A stretch of DNA of 64,000 nucleotides from Planctomycetota bacterium (GTDB taxonomy: Bacteria > Planctomycetota > UBA1135 > UBA2386). The notes beneath the pieces were generated by a model that was given only the letters and a program-made list of their open reading frames with translations, did not search any database and was not told the DNA's origin. Location of the stretch: the NCBI GenBank assembly GCA_028281765.1, contig JANQJF010000111.1, positions 62,001 to 126,000 of the forward strand. The letters are read 5' to 3'. The position numbers and the translations under genes were made by a program. Shown here piece after piece: positions 57,181-64,000 of this stretch (position 1 is its first letter; every line of letters begins with the position of its first letter).

Positions 57181-59952
57181 CTACTTTCGCATCAGGACCG
57201 GACGGAAGCCGGTTGTCAGCCCGCTGGTTCCCGGAGAAAGGTCGAGCCCGGTATCCGTAGCGCAAGCGCTCGCTCGATCGAGATAGCTGCCGCCAATCGA
57301 CAGCGGCATGTTGCCGCGAGACTCGTCGATACACCACTCGGCGACGTTACCGTGCATGTCGTAGAGCCCCCACGCGTTGGGGTCCTTCAGACCGACACGC
57401 TGCAGCTTGTTCTGGGCGTTGTCCTTGAACCACGCAAATCGCGGCAAGAGCTGGGAGTCGTCACCGAACGAATAGCGATGGTCGGCACCCGCCTGACACG
57501 CCACCACCCATTGGGTTCGCGTAGGGATCCGGTATTCGAATCCCTCGGGCAGCTTGCGATCCCGAAGATTCGCGCCTTCGCACCACGCGCGAGCTTCGCG
57601 CAAGCTGACGAAGTTCACAGGCTGGGCGTGCTTCGTGGAGTAGCGACGTGACTTCTCGCTCCCCCGCGGCTTCGAGCCGAGAACGGCACTCCACTGCTTG
57701 CGAGTGATCTCCGTGGTAGCGATCCAGAAGCCGTCGCCGGCATCGACATACCTGAACGTCACTCCGAGGTCTGACGCCAGTTCATCGCCGTGGTCGGGAA
57801 CAGCCACCAGTGCATCTCGTGCACGGCTCTCGATCTCGGTATTCCGAAGCTCGTCGTGACGCTCCAAGACGCTACGCAGACGAGGTGCCGCGTGCGGGTT
57901 CACCCGCACCGCCTCGATGAAGTGACCGACGGCATCTGCGGTGTTCCCCAGACCCAACGCCTGGTCGCCAGCGTTCGTGTAGACACGATAGAGGTGTTCA
58001 CGAATCCGCGTGATCGCCTTGCGCGCCAAGCCGCGGTAGTGATCGTTCGCGACCAGCTCGAGTTCCTCGAACAGCCGTAGCGCCTCCTCGAACTCGTGGT
58101 TGCTATCGGCCCGCATCGCGCCCTGGTAGAGGCGGCGCGCGTCGATACCGATGTGCTCCTGCTCGATCTCTCGGATCGCGTCCAAGAGATTCTCGGCCAG
58201 CGCCGGATGAGCTCTTGCCCACTCGATCACGCGGTCTGCTTCTCGCCAGTCGCCGGTCCGCTGACCGCGAGCGAGACCCGTGCGCGCAGCACGCGCGGCC
58301 CATCGTTGATCGACCCAATCCTGCCACAGAACGATGGACGGGTCGTCGGAACGGATCAACATCAGATAGTCCCGAGCGTCCTGGTAGCGACGGCCCTGCA
58401 CCGCCTTCAGCATGAACTCCCAATTGGCTTCGTCGTTTCGACTCTCGAACTCCGGGCGCCCTTCGGGCATCTCGTCGTCGACTTCCGCGAGGGCAGAATC
58501 CGCCGGAAGCTCGACATCCACCGTCGCGACCAGCAACCCGTCGTAACCCGCAAGCTGTGGTCGATCCGGGATCCTGCGCGCCGTCACGTCGGTCGGCACA
58601 CGCTGGCGATGAATGACTTCGTCTCCAGACAAGAACTCGAGTTCACCCTCCAGCTCGGGCAACCAGAGCTCGAATCGACCCCGCTCCGAGACAGACGTCG
58701 TACGGTGGTAGTCGGGTCGCACGCCGGCGTCACCGCCCCGCCACCGAACCAGGACGGACGCGGATTCGGGCCGAACCGTCCCTTCGAGCAGGAAGATCTG
58801 CGGCTGCAAGGCAATCCGGAGCGCATGGCCGTGCTTCGATTGGTCGACGTTCAGCGAAACTGTCCGTGACAGATAGTCCGCGGCCTGGATGGCGATCTCA
58901 TGCGGCCCCTGCGACGTATGGATCTCCAGCTCACCGTTCCGGCACTCTCGCACCTTGTCATCGATCCTTATCTGCGCCGCCGGAACCGCAACGGTAGGCG
59001 CCATGGCGTCGAATAACCTCAGCGTGAAACGAACTCGGCCTGGCACCACGATGGTCGGGGCCTTGGCCCCCCGAGGCGACAGGATCTGCGGAATTTGTTG
59101 GTTCCGCGTAGTTTCCTTGGTTCGCGTCAACGCCTCCTGGAAGACACGGTCCAACGACGACTCGCTTCCGAGCATGAATAGCGATTCGACCGCGGAAACC
59201 AGACCGGCAGTGAACGGAGACGGCTCCGACTTCACGCCCATCTCCGCAAAGCGCCCCTCTCGGGCCGAATAGAGCTCCCACACCTTCGAGGGAGAGATGC
59301 GCGCTCGTCCCGGTGGCGCCGCCGTCGAGGTCCGACACGCGTCTGCTACCAAGACCGGAGTGAGCTTCGCGCCCCTGGTCTCGGCACGGCTTCGGGCTTT
59401 GGCGAGCCAGTGCAGGATTCGGCTTCGCGCCATCGTGTGCGTGAAGCTACCGCCCGCTTCCACTTCGTCGGTGAGGTAGGTGAAGAACTGTTGGTCACCC
59501 TTGCTGTCGACCCACCCATGGCCCGCGTAGTAGAGCAAGAACAGCACCTCGGTGTCCGGACGCGCGAGCTCCGCCAGTCGGCGAATCATGTTCTCCACAC
59601 GAGGCCCGGTGACGTCCTCCGCCCGCATGGATCGAATGGCATCGTCCGCAAATCCACAGTGATCGCGGAGCACGCGAGCCAACGCGCGCCCGTTGGCACG
59701 GGCAGGCGGAAGTCTCCAACTGGGGCGCAGCTGATATCGATCTGCCGTGACAAGGAGTGCGATCCGCGCGTAGCTGTCCGACCCATCCGACGTCCACTGC
59801 GGCTCGGGAGTGACCGGACGGAACGACCCAGCCCCGTAGCCCGGAGAATCGGAAGCGCGTCCGGCTCGGCCACCGGCTGTCTCGCCCATCACCTGACAGC
59901 CAGTCAAGAAGAGGAGGAGAAGCAGCGACGAGTTACGGATCGGTTCGATCAT
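57181..59952 (-). CDS. Lipoprotein caspase (C14) fused to a SUMF1-like domain
   Basis: A 923-residue protein with a lipobox LTGC (Cys19). A caspase-like peptidase domain (~60-300) has the dyad His145 in LYYAGHGWVD and Cys206 in LVADACRTST. Beta regions of carboxypeptidase-regulatory type follow (~320-480), then a helical, TPR-like stretch (~530-700). Residues ~733-923 are a SUMF1/FGE-sulfatase-like domain (FRYVDAGDGFWIATTEITRKQW, VSLREARAWCEGANL, NAWGLYDMHGNVAEW, TTGFRPV). The SUMF1 part has one Cys near its end instead of the catalytic pair and IGGS rather than RGGS, so it probably binds rather than oxidises. It diverges from one LPP20-like lipoprotein gene, beyond which lies a second. Confidence 0.85.
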   Translation of the reverse strand: MIEPIRNSSLLLLLFLTGCQVMGETAGGRAGRASDSPGYGAGSFRPVTPEPQWTSDGSDSYARIALLVTADRYQLRPSWRLPPARANGRALARVLRDHCGFADDAIRSMRAEDVTGPRVENMIRRLAELARPDTEVLFLLYYAGHGWVDSKGDQQFFTYLTDEVEAGGSFTHTMARSRILHWLAKARSRAETRGAKLTPVLVADACRTSTAAPPGRARISPSKVWELYSAREGRFAEMGVKSEPSPFTAGLVSAVESLFMLGSESSLDRVFQEALTRTKETTRNQQIPQILSPRGAKAPTIVVPGRVRFTLRLFDAMAPTVAVPAAQIRIDDKVRECRNGELEIHTSQGPHEIAIQAADYLSRTVSLNVDQSKHGHALRIALQPQIFLLEGTVRPESASVLVRWRGGDAGVRPDYHRTTSVSERGRFELWLPELEGELEFLSGDEVIHRQRVPTDVTARRIPDRPQLAGYDGLLVATVDVELPADSALAEVDDEMPEGRPEFESRNDEANWEFMLKAVQGRRYQDARDYLMLIRSDDPSIVLWQDWVDQRWAARAARTGLARGQRTGDWREADRVIEWARAHPALAENLLDAIREIEQEHIGIDARRLYQGAMRADSNHEFEEALRLFEELELVANDHYRGLARKAITRIREHLYRVYTNAGDQALGLGNTADAVGHFIEAVRVNPHAAPRLRSVLERHDELRNTEIESRARDALVAVPDHGDELASDLGVTFRYVDAGDGFWIATTEITRKQWSAVLGSKPRGSEKSRRYSTKHAQPVNFVSLREARAWCEGANLRDRKLPEGFEYRIPTRTQWVVACQAGADHRYSFGDDSQLLPRFAWFKDNAQNKLQRVGLKDPNAWGLYDMHGNVAEWCIDESRGNMPLSIGGSYLDRASACATDTGLDLSPGTSGLTTGFRPVLMRK

Positions 59953-60095
59953 GGTCTCGAAGAAGGGTCTACGAATAACCTCCTCCTTCCTCTTGCCCGA
60001 TTCCGGCGGGATTTGCCGGAAACGCGTCCACATGTCTCACGCTCTGGCCCGCGGACCGGATTGTAGTGGACGCGCCGAACCCATGGGTGGGGAAG

Positions 60096-60124
60096 TTGAG
60101 CAACCACTTCACCCGCCCTACAGT
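60096..60124 (+). promoter_or_regulatory. Putative sigma-70-like promoter of the LPP20-like gene
   Basis: TTGAGC at 60096-60101, a 17-bp spacer and TACAGT at 60119-60124 lie 58 bp before the ATG at 60183 in the 230-bp gap between divergent lipoprotein genes. On the other strand TACAAT (60065 to 60060) could be the -10 for the caspase gene, but I found no matching -35. Confidence 0.35.
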
Positions 60125-60182
60125 GGTGCATCACGATTCTGCGGGCGCCGCCGACCTGCATACGACGGACAGGAGTTCTGAC

Positions 60183-60785
60183 ATGGTCAACACTCGTTCT
60201 TGGGCCCTCCTCGGAGCACTCTCGATTCTCACCGCGTGTGGTTCGACGTCTGGCAACGCCATCGATGCGGACGGGATTGACTGGATCGAAAACGCCGGTG
60301 CCATCAGCGAGTACCTGGCTGCGGCCGGATCGGCGCCGATCGCCAACGATCTCAGCATCGGAGTGGCTCGGGACGCGGCGGCGCGCAACGCCCGAACCCA
60401 GCTGGCAGCGACCCTCGAGACTCAGGTCGAGCAGTTCGCCGAGGACTACACGAAGGAAGCAGGCGACCTGACCGATCCCGCGTCTCTGTCGAGCCTCGTC
60501 AACAATGCCGTGTTCACGCGCCAGAGCATCGATCTGGGCCTGAAGATGGCTCGTGTCGTGCGTTACGAACAACGCGACGACATCATGTACGCGCTCGCGG
60601 TTCTCGACGATCCGGCAAAGTGGGTCGAGAATGTCGGCTCCTCGATGGCTGACGAGTTGCTGAAGGACGAGACGCTGATCAAGACCGAAGTCATGAAGGA
60701 GGATATGCGCAAGCGTGCAGAGGCTTTCTTCGACAAGCAAGCCGAAGCTAAACGCAAGCTACGCGAGGACTGGAGTCCGAAGTAG
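60183..60785 (+). CDS. LPP20-like lipoprotein
   Basis: A 200-residue protein with lipobox LTAC (Cys19). The mature part resembles LPP20/FlgT-type domains: IDWIENAGAISEYLAAAGSA, then an Ala/Arg-rich helix ARDAAARNARTQLAATLETQV and later ARVVRYEQRDDIMYALAVLD. The C-terminal ~45 residues form a charged helix. GGAG lies upstream of the ATG. It diverges from the caspase-SUMF1 lipoprotein gene, and its stop lies 40 bp from the stop of the second LPP20-like gene. The function is unknown; related domains support outer-membrane or flagellar structures. Confidence 0.7.
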   Translation: MVNTRSWALLGALSILTACGSTSGNAIDADGIDWIENAGAISEYLAAAGSAPIANDLSIGVARDAAARNARTQLAATLETQVEQFAEDYTKEAGDLTDPASLSSLVNNAVFTRQSIDLGLKMARVVRYEQRDDIMYALAVLDDPAKWVENVGSSMADELLKDETLIKTEVMKEDMRKRAEAFFDKQAEAKRKLREDWSPK

Positions 60786-60825
60786 TCGCGGCAGGAGCTG
60801 GGCACAGGCCGACTTCCGAGCCGCA

Positions 60826-62061
60826 TCACAACTGCTGCGTCACCGCAAGGCATCTCGAAAGGCGCAGTTGCGCGGCAAAATCGCGCAAGATCAGCCTGTC
60901 GTCGTCGGTCGCTCCTGCGACGAACGTGCGGTTCACGATTCGATTCGCGATGCGCCACAGACTCGAGTCTTCCGGAACCGCCCAGAGCAAGACGGTTACC
61001 GGCCGGTTCGGACGATCGAATTCAATGTTGTCGCGCACACCCGACATTTCGCCGCCGAGTTCCACGTGCGGCGTGAGCTCGGCGTCTTCGATCCAACTCA
61101 TGATGAATCGGTGCCCCGGGCGCTCGCGCAGTCGCAAGGAGAGCTTGGCAAAGCGGGACCCAGTAGAGTCGACCCGGTGGCAGGTGAACTCCGCGCTCGC
61201 ACGACGGCTTGCGAGTTCGAGCAGGACTTCGGTCGAACGCGCCACCGTTGGCAGGTGACGCGTGAGCTGGTCGCGTAATCGCAGAGCCTCTCCGTGGAGC
61301 GGAGAATCGCTCTCGGTCTCATCGAGAACGGTCGCCAGGTAAGCAAGCGCCGTCGCGGTATCGCGATTCCGCTCGAAGAATCGCGCGACGTGCATACGGT
61401 TCTCGGCCGTGGGACCGATGGCAAGCCCGAGCCGCACCGTGCGCTCGGCCAGCGTGTAGTGGGCCCGCGACTCGTATTGACGAGCCAGATCGAAGTAGTC
61501 CTCCGTTGCTGCGTCACGACTCGCGAGACGCGTCAGGGCTGCCCACGGGATGAGCGTCGACTCCGGCACTGCCACCTCGACGAACGCTGCGAACGCTCCG
61601 CTGGTGAGCCGAGGCGACTCCTTGCGCAGCACCTTCGAGTTCTCCAGCGTCGCCGTAGCCGAGCTCCGCAACACCGTCTTCGTGTCGTTGGAGACGGTTG
61701 CGCCCGCACTTCGAACGGTCATTCGCACGATGGATTCGCTGTCGGAAATGATCCTGGTCTCGCGCATCTCGGCGAGCGCGGCGCGCGCACTGTCCGTGGC
61801 CTGCTGCAGCGCCACGACCTCCTGCTCGTGCACGGCCTCGTTCCCGACCACGAAGTGGAGCTCGCCGCGGATCTCTACCGGCCTCACGATTCCATCGGCC
61901 CAGTCGGGCCGCACCGCGATCAACGACTTCGATAGCGCTGCGGTCCGCTGCCCGGGGTTCGAGCTGCTGCAACCAGTCAGCCCGAACACGCACACGACCA
62001 TCCCGATGGTGATCATCGTTCGGCGCAAGCACGGCGAACACGTGGGCTGGTGCAGCATCAT
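60826..62061 (-). CDS. Lipoprotein with LPP20-like domain and helical repeats
   Basis: A 411-residue protein with an n-region, hydrophobic core and lipobox LTGC about 34 residues in. The first part of the mature chain (RPDWADGIVRPVEIRGELHFVVGNE, then ATDSARAALAEMRE) looks LPP20-like, as in the neighbour at 60183. Residues ~170-260 have TPR-like helices (DYFDLARQYESRAHYTLAERTVRLGLAIGP). The C-terminal ~130 residues are beta-rich and unassigned. The ATG at 62061 is preferred; the frame also allows a TTG at 62076. With the other LPP20-like protein and the caspase it may form an envelope complex, which is inference from position. Confidence 0.68.
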   Translation of the reverse strand: MMLHQPTCSPCLRRTMITIGMVVCVFGLTGCSSSNPGQRTAALSKSLIAVRPDWADGIVRPVEIRGELHFVVGNEAVHEQEVVALQQATDSARAALAEMRETRIISDSESIVRMTVRSAGATVSNDTKTVLRSSATATLENSKVLRKESPRLTSGAFAAFVEVAVPESTLIPWAALTRLASRDAATEDYFDLARQYESRAHYTLAERTVRLGLAIGPTAENRMHVARFFERNRDTATALAYLATVLDETESDSPLHGEALRLRDQLTRHLPTVARSTEVLLELASRRASAEFTCHRVDSTGSRFAKLSLRLRERPGHRFIMSWIEDAELTPHVELGGEMSGVRDNIEFDRPNRPVTVLLWAVPEDSSLWRIANRIVNRTFVAGATDDDRLILRDFAAQLRLSRCLAVTQQL

Positions 62062-62134
62062 CTCGACACGCTGCAAGTTATCGCCGTCGATTGACCCTCG
62101 CTAGTGCTCCGCGTCCACCATCTCGAGGCATGAC

Positions 62135-64000
62135 TCAGAACCGCACGACCGTGACCTCGTCTGGCCGCAGCCGGACCGCGGAGCGACTGATCTCCTTCTG
62201 GTCGTTGCCGAGTAGCACGACGGTCGCGGCGTTCTCACCGGCGGTCACGACGCCGGTGCCCTTCTCGTCGAACCAGAGCTGCTGAAACGCCGAGTTACCG
62301 GTCGCGTTGAAGCGGTAGAGCGTCATGCGTTCGCCTTCGGCATCGAGAACGTGGATGTGGCCCCGCATCGGCGTGCCGAACTCGACGCGGAACGGGCATC
62401 GGCGATACAGAGTGATCTCGAACTCTCCGTCGTCGACGTCGATGATCGACATCTCCGCGGGCACGGTCTCCGGCGACTTGAACGACAGCTCGGCGCCATA
62501 GCGTGCGGTCCTCTCGAGTTCGAAGACGCCGTTCTCGTCCGTCCGCGCAACCTCACTCGATCTCGAAGTCGAGCCGCTGGAGGTCTTGGTCACCATCCCT
62601 CCGAGGTCGACCTGAACGTCCGCGAGCGGCTCTCCGTCGACCGAAACCGCGACACCCCGAATCCGATCCACGAACGCGTCTGCAGGGACCCGCAGCTCGA
62701 CGTCCTTGCGGCCGGCGAAGACCGGCTCCGCGACCCAGCCGAAGTAGCTCTTGCGATCGAAGACGCGCAGCTCGTACTCACGATCGAGCAAGCCCGGCAG
62801 CACGAATCGACCGTCGTCATCCGTGACTGCACTCGTGTCGACGCTCACGAACCCCGGAATCTTCTCGCGGTGCTTCGCGGGCAGCGACAGCGATTCGAGC
62901 GTGCGCGAGTTCATGCCGAAGCTCTCGAGGTTCCACGGATAGACCGCGACGCCAGACCACGGCGTCCCGTCCGAACGCAACACGCGCCCTTCGATCATCA
63001 GTGACGTGCCGACCAATCGAACTTCGAGATGGACGGACTTCTCCTTCTGCAACCGACGCCCGAACTCCCGCTCCACCCGCGCCTGCAGACCCGGCGAGTA
63101 GAACAGGAGGTCGGAGCCCCAGTGCCAACCATCCATGAGATCCGCACCGAGGCGGAACTCACCGTTCGCGTCCGTCGCTACCTCGATGTCGTCGAGCCGA
63201 ACGTGCGCTTCGGTGAGCGGCGCGCCGAACGGATCCGTGACGCGTCCGGTCACGACGTATCGGTTCGGGTCTCGCCGCTGCAAGACGATCCGCAGGTCCG
63301 CCGCGTTCTCGAGTGGCGCGCGCAGCCAAGCCGTCGCGAATCCTTCCGCGCTCGCATACAGCCGGCCCCTCTGCACGGGAACGTCCTCGAGAACGAACCG
63401 GCCCTCGGCATCGGCGTGCACGCTCGGCCCGTAGCGCTGGACCGCGAAGTCCAACGGCTCGGGGAAGCGCGACAGGTCCGCATAGGATCCTCGCACGTCG
63501 GCTCCCGGCACCGGCGCTCCGGTTTCGTCGACAACGACGCCCTGCGCGTTTTGGCACTGGGCGGCCACCAGGATCAGCCCGTCCTTCTTGGAACGGTCGT
63601 TCAGATTCGCGGAGCGGTAGGTGTAGTAGCCATCCCCCGATTCGAGCTCACCCTCCTCGGCCGGCATCTCGAAGCCGAACTCACCGAGGTCGTCACTGTG
63701 GCCGAGGACTTTGAACGTGCGCTCGGGCTCGGGCATGTCCTTCGCTGCGGGCACGGTCACGCCCAATTCCTGCGGCGAAACTCCGGCGGGCAACTCGAAC
63801 TCCGCATAGCGCCAGCAGCCGACCGGCACGCCGGGCAGCGGCTGCCCCTCCTCGTCGAGCACGCGACCGGACACGGCCCAAGTCTCCGGGTCCATGACGG
63901 CAGGAATCGAAGACGGCTCGTCCGCCTTACTCACGACGTCGCGCGCCGCGACTTCATCATCGGTTCCTTCGTCGCCGGCGAGACCCGCGTCGCTCACGAC
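62135..64000 (-). CDS. Carboxypeptidase-regulatory-like repeat protein (partial, N-terminus outside window)
   Basis: At least 620 residues are visible and the frame runs out of the window, so the true start, and probably a membrane anchor, lies beyond 64000. Repeats of the carboxypeptidase-regulatory type are clear: VSGRVLDEEGQPLPGVPVG, VVVDETGAPVPGADVRG, VTGRVTDPFGAPLTEAHVRL, IEGRVLRSDGTPWSGVAVYP and VAVSVDGEPLADVQVDL, alternating with D-x-x-G-[RE]-F-x-L motifs. No catalytic domain appears. It resembles the protein at 1873-4689. The in-frame GTG at 63997 is not a convincing start because it lies in a Glu/Asp-rich linker. Confidence 0.72.
   Translation of the reverse strand, partial: VVSDAGLAGDEGTDDEVAARDVVSKADEPSSIPAVMDPETWAVSGRVLDEEGQPLPGVPVGCWRYAEFELPAGVSPQELGVTVPAAKDMPEPERTFKVLGHSDDLGEFGFEMPAEEGELESGDGYYTYRSANLNDRSKKDGLILVAAQCQNAQGVVVDETGAPVPGADVRGSYADLSRFPEPLDFAVQRYGPSVHADAEGRFVLEDVPVQRGRLYASAEGFATAWLRAPLENAADLRIVLQRRDPNRYVVTGRVTDPFGAPLTEAHVRLDDIEVATDANGEFRLGADLMDGWHWGSDLLFYSPGLQARVEREFGRRLQKEKSVHLEVRLVGTSLMIEGRVLRSDGTPWSGVAVYPWNLESFGMNSRTLESLSLPAKHREKIPGFVSVDTSAVTDDDGRFVLPGLLDREYELRVFDRKSYFGWVAEPVFAGRKDVELRVPADAFVDRIRGVAVSVDGEPLADVQVDLGGMVTKTSSGSTSRSSEVARTDENGVFELERTARYGAELSFKSPETVPAEMSIIDVDDGEFEITLYRRCPFRVEFGTPMRGHIHVLDAEGERMTLYRFNATGNSAFQQLWFDEKGTGVVTAGENAATVVLLGNDQKEISRSAVRLRPDEVTVVRF

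Noticed and set aside
57181-57760. Active formylglycine-generating enzyme
   Set aside because: The SUMF1 domain has a single Cys near its end and IGGS in place of RGGS; the Cys pair used for catalysis is not visible.

Overview
The window is GC-rich and densely coded, with no gap above 300 bp between genes. No rRNA, tRNA, CRISPR array, transposase or phage gene was seen. The gene set suggests a deep-branching member of the Planctomycetota: an ECF sigma factor overlapping a membrane-anchored Ser/Thr kinase, many large secreted beta-propeller proteins sharing one C-terminal beta-rich region, carboxypeptidase-regulatory-like repeat proteins, a lipoprotein caspase with a SUMF1 domain, and small DUF2752 and DCC proteins. 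No marker gene is present, so this is inference from family content.

Layout: 1-1.9 kb holds exodeoxyribonuclease III and an NAD-type isocitrate dehydrogenase. 1.9-7.8 kb is a minus-strand unit of sigma factor, kinase and a large anchored repeat protein. 8-10.8 kb is a secreted subtilase. 10.8-14.4 kb holds a lipoprotein, then an operon of SpoU methyltransferase, MgsA/RarA ATPase and a DUF72 protein. 14.4-18.3 kb has membrane proteins around gluQ and rsgA, whose 5' ends overlap. 18.3-27.4 kb mixes a secreted propeller protein, an SGNH-like protein with its halves in swapped order, folC, an esterase, a Nudix hydrolase, an AhpD-like protein and a membrane protein coupled to aroB. 27.4-44.1 kb is a secretome island: two Kelch proteins, an LVIVD/choice-of-anchor-B protein, a CHRD protein, two close paralogues, a 14-repeat FG-GAP protein, an SNase-like/GH113-like fusion and a BNR-repeat protein. 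A TetR operon with two perfect 14-bp palindromes sits inside the island. 44.2-57.2 kb is metabolic and signalling: pyruvate:ferredoxin oxidoreductase with a DHODH-like partner, lipoprotein glutathione peroxidase, DsrE-TusA-hybrid kinase, carB and transaldolase. 57.2-62.1 kb is a cluster of three lipoproteins (caspase-SUMF1 and two LPP20-like proteins). The window ends inside another repeat protein.

The strongest leads are the shared C-terminal region of nine secreted proteins, the permuted SGNH-like protein, the caspase/LPP20 lipoprotein cluster, the SNase-GH fusion and the TetR twin operator. Short overlaps (ATGA or GTGA) couple many gene pairs, and several convergent pairs are separated by only 1-40 bp.
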